Assembly: GCA_902540275.1 (NCBI GenBank)
Contig: CACBMB010000005.1
Span: 1 to 64,000, forward strand
Direction of reading: 5' to 3'
Source of the DNA: an uncultured Pelagibacteraceae bacterium
GTDB lineage: Bacteria; Pseudomonadota; Alphaproteobacteria; Pelagibacterales; Pelagibacteraceae
DNA length: 64,000 bases
In this document: positions 25,929 through 34,942 of the stretch, piece by piece
Layout of the letters: each line of letters starts with the position of its first letter
How positions within the stretch are numbered: position 1 is the stretch's first letter
The notes under the pieces: model-generated
Databases searched by the model: none
The model's input: the letters and a program-made list of their open reading frames with translations, nothing else
Told to the model about the DNA's origin: nothing
Translations under genes and position numbers: made by a program

Positions 25929-26188
25929 TCATCTAATAATTTTTTTTTAGTTTTTTCGAATTCATCCTGAGTTAAAATACCATCTTTTAAAAGGTTATTT
26001 AGTTTGTCAATTTCCTCACTTAAATTTTTTTTGTTATCGAGAGAATTTTCGTTCTCATCATTTTTTAAGTTTGCTTCCTCCTTAAGTGCACTTTTAGCCT
26101 CTGACCCTTTCATTATTGCACTAACACCTAAATAAAGTACAAAAGCAAAAATTGGGATAACTAAACCAAAAAAAATTATTTTTTCCAT
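25925..26188 (-). CDS. Small membrane-anchored SHOCT-domain protein
   Basis: 87 residues: an N-terminal membrane helix (about 4-24), a charged linker, and a C-terminal SHOCT-like helical hairpin (IDKLNNLLKDGILTQDEFEKTKKKLLDD minus a few residues). SHOCT domains are short oligomerisation modules found at protein ends; no enzyme is implied. It follows another small membrane protein by three bases and shares its stop region (CTAA) with the convergent hydrolase gene. Confidence 0.72.
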   Translation of the reverse strand: MEKIIFFGLVIPIFAFVLYLGVSAIMKGSEAKSALKEEANLKNDENENSLDNKKNLSEEIDKLNNLLKDGILTQDEFEKTKKKLLDD

Positions 26189-26191
26189 AAA

Positions 26192-26395
26192 TTAATCCTC
26201 GTCCTCTTCTCTCCAATTCTTTTCATACATCAACCAAGCAGCTAATATAACTGAAAATGTACCAATAATCATGCCATAATCAAATCCAGTTTGTTGATCA
26301 TATAGATACCAACCTAATTGAGTTGCACCAATGGGGGGAATTGTAAGTATGCCCATTATGATAACAATTCTATATGGATATTTTGGTTTTTTCAT
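26192..26395 (-). CDS. Small membrane protein, unknown function
   Basis: 67 residues from the ATG chosen (MKKPKYPYRIVIIMGIL); an upstream TTG would add five residues. Two hydrophobic helices, about residues 9-27 and 37-54, then an acidic tail (REEDED). I do not recognise a family. It sits between folD and the SHOCT gene on the same strand and may be co-transcribed with them. Confidence 0.6.
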   Translation of the reverse strand: MKKPKYPYRIVIIMGILTIPPIGATQLGWYLYDQQTGFDYGMIIGTFSVILAAWLMYEKNWREEDED

Positions 26396-26432
26396 AACCA
26401 AACTTATCAAATATTTTTTATGGATTTAAATG

Positions 26433-27278
26433 TTAAATTTGCGATCTTTTGAAACAGTCGATTGTATTTTTAAGCAAACAAGCAATCGTCATTGGGCCAA
26501 CCCCACCAGGAACGGGAGTCAAAGCCTTTGCATTTTTTGAAACTTCGTCAAAAGCTACATCTCCAACAATGCCCTTATCTGTTTTATTAATACCTACATC
26601 AATTACTATGGTATTTTTTTTAACCCAATCACCTTTAACAAGTTCAGGTATTCCAACTGCTGCAACAATAATATCTGCCTCAAGACATTCAGCTTTTAAA
26701 TCTTTCGTTCTTGAATGTGTAATAGTAACAGTGCAGTTTTCTTTTAAAAGAAGTTGTGTCATTGGTTTACCATTTAAATTTGATCTACCAACAATAACAG
26801 CTTTCTTTCCACTCAAATTAGGTTCTATCTTTTTGATTAAAAGATAACATCCTAGTGGTGTACATGGTACTGAACTCTCATAACCAGATGAAAGATTTCC
26901 GACATTCATAGGATGAAAACCATCTACATCTTTTGAGGGATGAATAGCTTCAATTACTTTTTGTTTGTCTATATGTTTAGGAAGAGGTAACTGGACTAAA
27001 ATACCAGACACCGACTCATCTTTATTTAATTCCTCTATTTTTTTCAAAACAATTTTTTCTTCTACTGAATCTGGATATTTTATAACATCAGATTTAAGCC
27101 CAACTTCATTCGCAGATTTTTCTTTATTTCGAACATAAATTTGACTTGGAGTTAAATCACCTATTAAAATTACCGTTAATCCTGGTACCTTGTTATATTT
27201 TATTTTTAATTCTGAAACTTCTTTTTTTAGCTCCTCTCTCAAAAGTGCTGCTTCTTTTTTACCATCAATCAAAATCAT
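26433..27278 (-). CDS. folD: Bifunctional methylenetetrahydrofolate dehydrogenase / methenyltetrahydrofolate cyclohydrolase
   Basis: 281 residues, normal FolD length. The N-terminal catalytic domain has the YVRNKEK motif with Tyr48 and Lys52, and PLPKHIDKQKV and KDVDGFHP follow. The NADP-binding part has VVGRSNLNGKPMTQLLL, and the protein ends with TPVPGGVGPMTIACLL. It interconverts methylene-, methenyl- and formyl-tetrahydrofolate in the cytosol, feeding purine (including the PurH step encoded in this window) and one-carbon metabolism. The upstream neighbour is yggT, seven bases away. Confidence 0.97.
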   Translation of the reverse strand: MILIDGKKEAALLREELKKEVSELKIKYNKVPGLTVILIGDLTPSQIYVRNKEKSANEVGLKSDVIKYPDSVEEKIVLKKIEELNKDESVSGILVQLPLPKHIDKQKVIEAIHPSKDVDGFHPMNVGNLSSGYESSVPCTPLGCYLLIKKIEPNLSGKKAVIVGRSNLNGKPMTQLLLKENCTVTITHSRTKDLKAECLEADIIVAAVGIPELVKGDWVKKNTIVIDVGINKTDKGIVGDVAFDEVSKNAKALTPVPGGVGPMTIACLLKNTIDCFKRSQI

Positions 27279-27284
27279 AAATTT

Positions 27285-27575
27285 TTAAAATATCATTGGT
27301 GCAATGTAGAGCTTCATACACATTTCTATGAACCAAATCAATAGAAGTAAAATTATCGGTGATATATCCAGAGCACCTAAATTTGGAAGAAATCTTCTTA
27401 TTCTGTTTAAAAAAGGTTCTGTTAGTCTGTAAGTAAAATCTAAGATTACATAAACAAATCTATTTTGTGTATTTAAAACATTAAAAGCAATTAACCAGCT
27501 AATTATAACATTTGCTATAACTACATAAGAATAAAGTTTTAATAATTGTAAAACTAAATAAAAGATAGCAATCAT
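27285..27575 (-). CDS. YggT family membrane protein
   Basis: 96 residues with two hydrophobic regions. VIISWLIAFNVLN in the first half and FTYRLTEPFLNRIRRFLPNLGALDISPIILLLLIWFIEM in the second match the YggT family (P-x-R-R-x-x-P-x-x-G-x-x-D-x-S-P). Function is not well defined; links to osmotic tolerance and to polar growth or division have been suggested in other bacteria. It overlaps the mechanosensitive channel gene upstream by four bases, which suits an osmotic role. Confidence 0.88.
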   Translation of the reverse strand: MIAIFYLVLQLLKLYSYVVIANVIISWLIAFNVLNTQNRFVYVILDFTYRLTEPFLNRIRRFLPNLGALDISPIILLLLIWFIEMCMKLYIAPMIF

Positions 27576-28657
27576 TTTTTTTCTACATAAATAGACTGGC
27601 TTGGAAAAGCGAAGGATGCTTTATTGTTCTCAACTATTTGTTTAATTTCTATAGCTAAGCGTTCTTTAACAGATAGCCATTCATTCCAACTGTCTGTTTT
27701 TGTAAAACAACGAACATACATATCAATTGAACTATCAGAAAATTTATCAACTCTAACTGCTACACCAACGCTCGTATTAAAATCCTCACTTTTATTAATG
27801 TGATTTTCTATTTGATCTCTTATTGTTTTTAATTGCTCAACTGTAGTGTCATATTGAAGAGTTATAATCCAACTTATCAACCAATTTGAGGTTTCACTAA
27901 TATTGATAACTGCATTTTCTGCAAATTGAAAATTTGGGATAATTGCTAAAGATTTATCAAATTTTCTGATAGTGGTAGATCGAAAACCTATTTTTTCAAC
28001 TATACCCTCAATTATACCATCAACTAAAATCCAATCACCTATCCTAAACCTTTTTTCAACAAGAACTAAAATTCCTGAAATTAAATTTTTAAATAAATCT
28101 TGAGCACCTAAGGCAACAGCAACTCCAAATAAACCAAGACCAGCAATAATTGGTCCTATTTTAATTCCCCACAATTCTAAAACAGCTGCCAGACCTAATA
28201 TAAATATTAAAATTTTTAAAGATTTAATTATCCAGCCAATTAATTCTCTTGTTAAAAGTTTATCGAGACCACTCAATATATATGAAACGGGTTCTATAAT
28301 TTGATGGATAACCCAAAAAATTAAAATTGTAATTAATGTTCTATTTATTGTATCAACTACTTCTCTACCATCGCTAGAAAAAGTCATATAATAACTTGCA
28401 ATAAAAAAACCTAAAACAATCGGTAAAAATCTTGCTGGCCCAATTAAAGAATTTACAAATGTATCATCTAATTTGTTCGTAGTTCTTTTAGAAATAATTT
28501 CTAATTTTTTAATAATCAATTTACTTATTAAACCTCTAAAAATTAAAAAGATTAAGAAAATTCCTAATCCTATTAATATTTCAAAAATATCAATACCAAA
28601 TATGCCTTTATTCCAAACTGACATAAATATTTCTGAAAAATTATTTATTAATTCCAT
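27572..28657 (-). CDS. MscS-family mechanosensitive ion channel
   Basis: 361 residues. Four or five N-terminal hydrophobic helices are followed by the pore helix and MscS core: ELWGIKIGPIIAGLGLFGVAVALGAQDLFKNLISG, then VEKRFRIGDWILVDGIIEGIVEKIGFRSTTIRKFD, the hallmark MscS beta domain, and a C-terminal alpha/beta domain. It opens under membrane tension to release solutes during hypo-osmotic shock. It is longer than MscS (286 residues) because of extra N-terminal helices. The stop overlaps yggT by four bases, and hemD lies two bases upstream. Confidence 0.93.
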   Translation of the reverse strand: MELINNFSEIFMSVWNKGIFGIDIFEILIGLGIFLIFLIFRGLISKLIIKKLEIISKRTTNKLDDTFVNSLIGPARFLPIVLGFFIASYYMTFSSDGREVVDTINRTLITILIFWVIHQIIEPVSYILSGLDKLLTRELIGWIIKSLKILIFILGLAAVLELWGIKIGPIIAGLGLFGVAVALGAQDLFKNLISGILVLVEKRFRIGDWILVDGIIEGIVEKIGFRSTTIRKFDKSLAIIPNFQFAENAVINISETSNWLISWIITLQYDTTVEQLKTIRDQIENHINKSEDFNTSVGVAVRVDKFSDSSIDMYVRCFTKTDSWNEWLSVKERLAIEIKQIVENNKASFAFPSQSIYVEKK

Positions 28658-28659
28658 AA

Positions 28660-29358
28660 TTAAATTTTATATAACAAAAACTCTTCTTCACCAGGATTAA
28701 AAAGAAATATTTTTTTCCACTTTATTTCATTCAATATAGATGAGGTTTTTTCACCAATACACATTAAATTTGTATTCATCCAGAGCCTTTCGGATTGATG
28801 ATTTTTAATGAAATTAAGAAAACTTAAAGCACTATTTTGCGAATAAATATAGACCATATCTGGCATATTTACTTTTAACTCCTTAACAAAATTTTCGGCA
28901 AATTTTTCATTATGACTTACTTTGTAATTTATAATTCTTTTTACACTGTAACCTTCATTTAATAGCATTTTATCTAAATCAACTGAAATTAACTCGCCGC
29001 TTATGTAAAGAAGAGGTTTATCTTTAGATAAATAATTCTGTAAAATTAATTCTTTTAAATTCAAAACATTACCCTCAGCAGCAATCGTATTTTGAAAACC
29101 TGCAGCTCTAGCTTTTTTTTCAGTCATGCCACCAACGCAAAAACACATAATATTTTTATCTAATTTGTTTAAATCTAAAAACTTTACTGCATTTGCACTT
29201 GTAAAAATAATTGCACCATAATCATTAAAATTTACATCCTCGTAATTAATTTTTTCTATTTTTAACAGTGGAAGATGTGAAACTTGATGACCTAATGATT
29301 TAAACTTTAAAATTATTTCTGAACAGTCTTCTAGTGGTCTAGTTAATAAAATATGCAT
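28660..29358 (-). CDS. hemD: Uroporphyrinogen-III synthase
   Basis: 232 residues. The family is poorly conserved, but the opening ILLTRPLEDCSEIILKFKSLGHQVSHLPLL, the segment AIIFTSANAVKF, LYISGE and the C-terminal MCIGEKTSS fit the two-lobed HemD pattern. It closes hydroxymethylbilane to uroporphyrinogen III in heme synthesis. The position one base after hemC confirms the call. HemE, hemH and hemJ lie about 30 kb away in this window. Confidence 0.87.
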   Translation of the reverse strand: MHILLTRPLEDCSEIILKFKSLGHQVSHLPLLKIEKINYEDVNFNDYGAIIFTSANAVKFLDLNKLDKNIMCFCVGGMTEKKARAAGFQNTIAAEGNVLNLKELILQNYLSKDKPLLYISGELISVDLDKMLLNEGYSVKRIINYKVSHNEKFAENFVKELKVNMPDMVYIYSQNSALSFLNFIKNHQSERLWMNTNLMCIGEKTSSILNEIKWKKIFLFNPGEEEFLLYKI

Positions 29359-29359
29359 A

Positions 29360-30279
29360 TTATCTTTTATATGAATTATTTGATTTATTTTTTAAAATTT
29401 GACCAATTTCTTTCCCAACTTCTCTAAATTTTACAATATTTTCAATTTTTTTTTCATAAAATCTTTTTGAACCATCTAAAGAGAAAAGTTCTGCTTCTAA
29501 GATAATATTTTCTCCATCGATTATAGAATATGCCCCTATAGCAGTTTCACAATCACCTTCTAAAACTTTTAAGATATTTCTTTCTGCATGCGCTCTTTTA
29601 TATGTTTCTTCATGATTAATTTTTTTTAATAAAGAAATTATATCTTTATCATTTTCTCTACATTGAAGTGCAATAATACCTTGCCCAGCACTTGGGATAA
29701 TTTCTTCGGTTGTAAATATTTCAGTAATTTCATTTTCAAGTTGTAGATATTTTATCCCTGCGAGAGACAAAATTATTGCATCATACTGGCCTTCTTTTAA
29801 TTTTTTTAATCTGGTATCAACGTTGCCTCGAATTAATTTACAATTTATATCTGGTCTTATTTTTTTTATTTGAAACTCTCTTCTATATGAAGATGTTCCC
29901 ACAATTGAATTTAAATCTAATTCCTTTAACTTTTTTTTGTCTCTAGATATCAAAATTTCTTTTGGGTCGTTTCTTTCTAAAAAAAAATATCAGTTATTAA
30001 ACCATCTGTTTCAATAGCTGGTAAATCCTTTAAAGCGTGAACTGCTACATCGATACTTTTGTCTTGGAGTTCTTTTTCTATGCTACTTGAAAATAAACCT
30101 TTACCACCAAATTCAGAAAGTCTTGAATCTTTAACTTGGTCACCTTTGGTCGTGATCTTTTTAATTACTATATCCTCATTACTTAATTCTGTATTTCTAA
30201 TAATATCGTCCTTAGCTTTTTGTGCATAGAGTAATGCTAATTTACTACCTCTAGATCCAATTGTTATTTTTTTATTCAT
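29360..30279 (-). CDS. hemC: Hydroxymethylbilane synthase (porphobilinogen deaminase), interrupted by a frameshift in a run of nine T
   Basis: Two adjacent reading frames together make one HemC of about 306 residues, the normal length. The first 100 residues (KITIGSRGSKLALLYAQKA, KITTKGDQ, GGKGLFSSSIEKEL, VAVHALKDLP) end at a TAG just after a T9 tract. The next frame continues without loss (LERNDPKEILISRD, VGTSSYRRE, RGNVDTRL, SAGQGIIALQCRE) and contains the dipyrromethane cofactor cysteine in LEGDCETAIGAYS. A -1 shift, or one extra T, at the tract restores the protein. The gene heads hemC-hemD and is divergent from tsaD. It may be a sequence error, a true mutation or functional slippage; all active-site blocks are intact. 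Confidence 0.88.
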
Positions 30280-30335
30280 TAATAAATTTATTTCTTTTTT
30301 GTAATGAGATTGTACAATTATTAAAAACTATTTGA

Positions 30336-31409
30336 ATGAGTAAAAAACCCTTAATTCTTGGAATAGAGTCGAGTTGTGACGAAACAGCTGCATCGATTAT
30401 AACAGAAAATGATCAAGGAAATCCTATTGTCTTATCGAATATTGTATCTAGTCAAGTTGATGTTCATAAAGAATTTGGTGGTGTTGTACCTGAACTTGCT
30501 GCTAGGTCCCACATAGAAAAAATTGACTTGATAGTCCAAAAAGCAATTGATGAAAGTAAAATTGATATTAAAGAAATAGATGCTGTCGCATCAACAGCTG
30601 GACCCGGTTTAATTGTTTGTCTTTCTGTTGGATTAAGTTTTGGAAAAACTTTTGCTGCTTCTTTAAATAAACCATTTATAGCTGTAAATCATTTAGAAGG
30701 TCATGCCTTAAGTCCTAAACTAAATTCAAAATTAAATTATCCATATTTATTATTGTTAATTTCTGGCGGCCATTCTCAATATTTAAGTGTAAAAAATTTA
30801 GGTGAATATAAAAGACTTGGAACAACTATTGATGATGCTATTGGTGAAGCATTTGATAAAACTGCAAAACTTTTGGGAATTGAATTTCCTGGTGGTCCAC
30901 AAATAGAAGTTTTAGCAAAAAAGGGAGATCCAAATAAATATAATTTACCAAAACCAATTTTTAATAAAGGAGGTTGTAATTTATCATTTGCAGGTCTTAA
31001 GACAGCAATATTAAATATCACAAAACAAATTAAAACTGACCAACAAAAATTTGATCTTGCTGCATCTTTTCAAAAAACAGTAATAGAAATTTTATGTAAA
31101 AAAACAAAAATAGCTTTTATTGAATTCGAAAAAGAAACTAAACCAAAAGAAAAAAAATTTGTTGTTGCTGGTGGTGTTGCAGCGAATAAGGAAATTAGAA
31201 ATATGTTGATTGAACTTTGTAAAAAAGAAAATTATAAACCTATTTTTCCTCCCATTGAATTATGTGGAGATAACGCGGCTATGATTGCAATGGTCGGATT
31301 AGAAAAATTTAAACTAAAACAATTTGATAATTTAGATTATCCTGCAAAACCAAGGTGGCCTTTAGATGAAGATGCGGTATTTCTAAAAGGTGCTGGTGTT
31401 AAATTATGA
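30336..31409 (+). CDS. tsaD: tRNA N6-adenosine threonylcarbamoyltransferase TsaD
   Basis: 357 residues, ASKHA-fold enzyme making the t6A37 modification of ANN-decoding tRNAs with TsaB, TsaC and TsaE. Signatures are GIESSCDETAAS (9-20), HEFGGVVPELAAR-like KEFGGVVPELAARSH, the metal-binding NHLEGHALSP with His119 and His123, SGGHSQYL and the ending LCGDNAAMIAMVGLEKF. It is divergent from hemC and overlaps the EVE gene by four bases. Confidence 0.97.
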   Translation: MSKKPLILGIESSCDETAASIITENDQGNPIVLSNIVSSQVDVHKEFGGVVPELAARSHIEKIDLIVQKAIDESKIDIKEIDAVASTAGPGLIVCLSVGLSFGKTFAASLNKPFIAVNHLEGHALSPKLNSKLNYPYLLLLISGGHSQYLSVKNLGEYKRLGTTIDDAIGEAFDKTAKLLGIEFPGGPQIEVLAKKGDPNKYNLPKPIFNKGGCNLSFAGLKTAILNITKQIKTDQQKFDLAASFQKTVIEILCKKTKIAFIEFEKETKPKEKKFVVAGGVAANKEIRNMLIELCKKENYKPIFPPIELCGDNAAMIAMVGLEKFKLKQFDNLDYPAKPRWPLDEDAVFLKGAGVKL

Positions 31410-31825
31410 GTAAAAATTTTTGGTTATTAAAATCTGAGCCAGATGTTTGGTCTATCGAACAACAAAAAAAGGCTGGAACCAAAGGAGCTGCTTGGGACGG
31501 GGTTAGAAACTATCAAGCTGCAAAAAATTTAAAAGCGATGAAAAAAGGCGACCAATGTTTTTTTTATCATTCAAATATTGGAAAAGAGATAGTTGGAGTT
31601 GTCGAGGTCATAAAGGAAGCATTCAAAGATAAAACTGACCAATCTGGTCGGTTTGTAGCAGTCACAGTAAAGTTTATTAAAAAACTTGAAAAGCCTATTA
31701 CACTGGAAAATATTAAGAAAACTAAGGAATTGAGCCATTTATCATTAATCAAACAAAGTCGACTGTCTGTCATGCCAATAGACTCTAAAAGCTGGAAAAT
31801 TTTAAATAACATGGGTAAAGTTTAA
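31406..31825 (+). CDS. EVE domain-containing protein
   Basis: 139 residues, entirely one EVE domain: [50 protein letters not shown], and [16 protein letters not shown] IVGVVEV. EVE belongs to the PUA-like fold and binds modified bases; the human homolog is THYN1. It may read a modified nucleotide in RNA or DNA. It is coupled to tsaD by a four-base overlap, which suggests a link with RNA modification, and it precedes acs by 14 bases. Confidence 0.88.
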   Translation: MSKNFWLLKSEPDVWSIEQQKKAGTKGAAWDGVRNYQAAKNLKAMKKGDQCFFYHSNIGKEIVGVVEVIKEAFKDKTDQSGRFVAVTVKFIKKLEKPITLENIKKTKELSHLSLIKQSRLSVMPIDSKSWKILNNMGKV

Positions 31826-31839
31826 GATTAAATATATTT

Positions 31840-33936
31840 ATGCCAAAAAAAAAGAAAAAATCGAGAGTTAAAAAAAAATCTTCAAATAAAAGAAAAAAAA
31901 AGATTATAAAAAGGTCTTCTAAAAGAAGAAATACTATAAGAAAAAAATCTAAATCAAAAAAAAATTTTACAAAAAAAATAAAAAAAACTGATAACTTATC
32001 TTCAGAATTAATATTCAAGACTAAACCAGAGTGGATAAAAAGCGGTCTTGCAAATAAAGCTCAATATCAAAAAAAATATAATGAGTCGATCAAAAATAAT
32101 AATGCTTTTTGGAAAAAAGAGGGGAAAAGAATTTCTTGGATAAAACCGTATAAAAAAATAAAAGATATTAAATATAGTAAAAACGAAGTTAGAATAAAGT
32201 GGTTTGAAGATGGAACATTAAATGCATCGGCAAACTGTATTGATAGGCATCTAAAAGATAAAAAAGATAAAACTGCAATTATTTGGGTCGGCGATGATCC
32301 AAAAGATACACAAAAAATTTCATATAAACAATTGCATCAAAAAGTTTCAAAAGCAGCAAATGGTTTGAAAAAACTAGGAATCAAAAAGGGTGATCGAGTA
32401 ACAATCTATTTAACTATGATCCCAGAGCTAGCAATTTTAATGTTAGCTTGTGCAAGAATAGGGGCAATACATTCAATTATTTTTGGTGGTTTTTCAGCAG
32501 AGTCTATAGCAGGTAGAGTCAATGACTGCGAATCTGAATACATAATAACTGCTGATGAAGGTGTAAGAGGTGGAAAAACTATTCCACTTAAGGCCACAAC
32601 TGATGAAGCACTTACTAATTGTCCAAATGTAAAAAAGTGTATTGTGGTAAAAAGAACTGGAAATTATGTTTTTTGGAATAATGATAGAGATGTTTGGTAT
32701 CATGATTTAATAAAAGATGTTTCAAATCAATGTGATCCTGAGGAAATGAACGCAGAAGATCCTCTATTTATTCTTTATACCTCTGGTTCTACTGGAAAAC
32801 CTAAAGGAGTACTTCATACAACTGGTGGGTATATGGTTTATGCATCAATGACTCATCAGTATATTTTTAATTATAAACCAAAAGATATTTATTGGTGCAC
32901 TGCAGATATTGGTTGGGTTACTGGTCATAGTTACATTATTTATGGTCCACTTTCTAATGGAGCAACAACAATTATGTTTGAAGGTGTTCCAAATTACCCT
33001 GATAGTTCTAGATGGTGGCAAATAGTAGATAAATTTAAAGTTAATACTTTTTATACCGCACCAACTGCTATAAGAGCTTTAATGAGAGAAGGTGATGAAC
33101 CAGTAAATAAAACATCAAGAAAATCTCTTAAATTATTAGGAACAGTTGGTGAGCCAATAAATCCAGAAGCTTGGATGTGGTATTACAAAACTGTTGGAAA
33201 TTCAAAATGTCCAATTGTTGATACTTGGTGGCAAACTGAAACTGGGGGAATATTAATTGCACCTCAAACAGGTGCTATACCTCTTAAACCAGGTTCAGCA
33301 ACAAAACCTTTTTACGGAATTAAACCTAGTCTTGTAGATAAAGATGGAAAAGAAATAAAAGGTTCAGGTGAAGGTAGATTATGTATTTCTCAGTCATGGC
33401 CAGGACAAATGAGAACAGTTTATGGTGATCATCAAAGATTTATAGATACTTATTTTTCTCAATTTGATGGAAAATATTTTACTGGTGATGGATGTAGAAG
33501 AGATAAAGATGGTTATTATTGGATTACAGGAAGAGTTGATGATGTAATTATTGTTTCTGGACACAATCTCGGTACTGCTGAAATTGAAAGTGCTTTTGTA
33601 GCTCATCCTAAAGTTGCTGAGGCAGCGGTTGTTGGATACCCACATGACATTAAAGGAAATGGTTTATATTGTTACGTAACACTAAATGCTGGTGAAATTG
33701 AAACTGGAGAGCTTGAAAGAGATTTAAAATTATGGGTTAGGAAACAAATTGGTCCCCTGGCTACCCCTGATTTAATTCATTTTACTCCTGGTCTTCCAAA
33801 AACAAGATCTGGAAAAATTATGAGAAGAATTTTAAGAAAAATTGCAGCAAATGAACATGGTCAGCTAGGAGATACGACTACATTAGCTGATCCAAGTGTT
33901 GTTGATAGTTTGGTTGAAAATAGAAAAAATACTTAA
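31840..33936 (+). CDS. acs: Acetyl-CoA synthetase with a lysine/arginine-rich N-terminal extension
   Basis: 698 residues, AMP-forming acetate:CoA ligase. The body matches Acs: [11 protein letters not shown] (313-323), [12 protein letters not shown], the WWQTETGG substrate motif, [25 protein letters not shown] hinge region and RSGKIMRR with Lys659, the equivalent of the acetylated Lys609 in Salmonella Acs. The offset of 50 equals an added tail: residues 1-50 are almost all Lys, Arg and Ser, and no in-frame ATG exists to start the usual body. The tail is a real translated extension unless a rare start is used. The acetate symporter-like operon is 750 bases downstream. Confidence 0.95.
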   Translation: MPKKKKKSRVKKKSSNKRKKKIIKRSSKRRNTIRKKSKSKKNFTKKIKKTDNLSSELIFKTKPEWIKSGLANKAQYQKKYNESIKNNNAFWKKEGKRISWIKPYKKIKDIKYSKNEVRIKWFEDGTLNASANCIDRHLKDKKDKTAIIWVGDDPKDTQKISYKQLHQKVSKAANGLKKLGIKKGDRVTIYLTMIPELAILMLACARIGAIHSIIFGGFSAESIAGRVNDCESEYIITADEGVRGGKTIPLKATTDEALTNCPNVKKCIVVKRTGNYVFWNNDRDVWYHDLIKDVSNQCDPEEMNAEDPLFILYTSGSTGKPKGVLHTTGGYMVYASMTHQYIFNYKPKDIYWCTADIGWVTGHSYIIYGPLSNGATTIMFEGVPNYPDSSRWWQIVDKFKVNTFYTAPTAIRALMREGDEPVNKTSRKSLKLLGTVGEPINPEAWMWYYKTVGNSKCPIVDTWWQTETGGILIAPQTGAIPLKPGSATKPFYGIKPSLVDKDGKEIKGSGEGRLCISQSWPGQMRTVYGDHQRFIDTYFSQFDGKYFTGDGCRRDKDGYYWITGRVDDVIIVSGHNLGTAEIESAFVAHPKVAEAAVVGYPHDIKGNGLYCYVTLNAGEIETGELERDLKLWVRKQIGPLATPDLIHFTPGLPKTRSGKIMRRILRKIAANEHGQLGDTTTLADPSVVDSLVENRKNT

Positions 33937-34556
33937 AAATTTATTCTTTCTTTAAATTCTTTCTTCACAATGTCCCATTTTAAAATCACAGAATTTAATA
34001 CAATTTTTCTATCTAATGTTTTGAGTTCTTCAGCAATCGGAGCCCACTTAAATAACGATAATGCACTAGGATTAAATGGTAGATCGTTAAAATAATAATC
34101 CCAATTCATATTTTGAATTCTTTCATTAAAATTTTTTTTTGCATCTTCCATTATACCTTGCGGCATATTATTTGTAGTCTCATCATCGAGGATTTTTAAA
34201 AAAATTTCTTTTGCTTTATCAACGTCTTGGTAGTTTAAATTCGCTTTTAAATAAGAAAATGTAAAGAAAGTAAGATCTTGAAGAGCTACTGCATAGATGT
34301 TCCATTTAGCTAAATTAACAGACTTCATGAACTCATCATTTTCGAAATGAAGTACATATCTAGTTCCCATTCTAGTTTTTAAATACCCATAAAGTGTTAC
34401 TTGGGAAACCCATGCAGATTTTGTTTGAATAAAATTCTCAAGATCATCTAAGGTGCTCAATTTTTTTTTAGGTATAAAAGCTTTAAAAAGCCCAAATAAA
34501 TATATTTTGAAATCATTCCAAGTTAGATCTTTCCAAGTAAGTTTATATTTTGCCAT
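33933..34556 (-). CDS. Conserved alphaproteobacterial protein of unknown function
   Basis: 207 residues, soluble, no signal peptide or membrane helix. A striking block, [20 protein letters not shown] with [10 protein letters not shown] and [18 protein letters not shown], is one I associate with uncharacterised alphaproteobacterial proteins; I do not know a function. It is divergent from the symporter operon with a 125-base gap that carries two identical palindromes, and its stop overlaps the acs stop in TTAA. Confidence 0.7.
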   Translation of the reverse strand: MAKYKLTWKDLTWNDFKIYLFGLFKAFIPKKKLSTLDDLENFIQTKSAWVSQVTLYGYLKTRMGTRYVLHFENDEFMKSVNLAKWNIYAVALQDLTFFTFSYLKANLNYQDVDKAKEIFLKILDDETTNNMPQGIMEDAKKNFNERIQNMNWDYYFNDLPFNPSALSLFKWAPIAEELKTLDRKIVLNSVILKWDIVKKEFKERINF

Positions 34557-34574
34557 AATGCGCTATTTTAGCTT

Positions 34575-34584
34575 AGTTATAACT
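34575..34584. promoter_or_regulatory. Palindrome AGTTATAACT, copy 1 (candidate operator)
   Basis: A perfect 10-base palindrome placed 19 bases before the start of the divergent minus-strand gene. An identical copy lies 78 bases away in the same gap, near the symporter start. Two copies of one palindrome flanking a divergent promoter region suggest a dimeric regulator site. Seen directly; the function is inferred. Confidence 0.4.
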
Positions 34585-34652
34585 CAAAAAGTCGCTTATT
34601 TTGAACAATTTTAATACTTTAAATCTCTTTTAGAATGGTTATGGTTTTGGCC

Positions 34653-34662
34653 AGTTATAACT
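34653..34662. promoter_or_regulatory. Palindrome AGTTATAACT, copy 2 (candidate operator)
   Basis: Second identical 10-base palindrome, 20 bases before the ATG of the DUF4212 gene and just before its ribosome site (GAGAGAGG). Binding here would cover the start of the symporter message or its leader. Confidence 0.4.
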
Positions 34663-34681
34663 AAAAAGAGAGAGGTATATA

Positions 34682-34942
34682 ATGTCAAAACAAGCACAAC
34701 ACTGGGAAAAAACCAGGGGATTGTTAATGGTTACATTAGCAATTTGGTTTGTATTCTCAATTGGCATCTTCCTTTTCGGGGCAGAAATGAACGAAGTTAC
34801 GGGACCATTTGGTTACCCACTAACTTACTGGTTCACTTGTCAAGGTTCTCTTGGAATTTTCGTAATCTTAATTTTCTGGTTTGCGAATAGACAAGAAAAA
34901 ATTGACGAAGAGTTCGGCTTCAGTGAAAGAGGAGACGACTAA
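34682..34942 (+). CDS. DUF4212 protein, small subunit of sodium/solute symporter
   Basis: 86 residues, two membrane helices (about 14-34 and 48-70). HWEKTRGLLMVTLAIWFVFSIGIFLFG and FGYPLTYWFTCQGSLGIFVILIFWF with the ending RQEKIDEEFGF match DUF4212, which is found directly before VC_2705-type solute:sodium symporters. The stop and the start of the large subunit overlap (TAATG). A purine-rich ribosome site precedes it. Its codons are less A/T-extreme than those around it, which fits strong expression. Confidence 0.9.
   Translation: MSKQAQHWEKTRGLLMVTLAIWFVFSIGIFLFGAEMNEVTGPFGYPLTYWFTCQGSLGIFVILIFWFANRQEKIDEEFGFSERGDD

Noticed and set aside
26449..26847. 132-residue plus-strand frame inside folD
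   Set aside because: folD is a complete, well-conserved gene on the other strand; the antisense frame has no recognisable features.
29360..29953. Second hemC fragment as a separate gene with its own start
   Set aside because: It lacks the N-terminal half of HemC, and the frame is open further upstream to the T9 tract with conserved HemC sequence, so it is part of one gene.
31785..32018. Phe-rich hydrophobic minus-strand frame opposite the start of acs
   Set aside because: Its apparent membrane character comes from reading the poly-lysine tail codons in reverse (TTT for AAA). No independent support.
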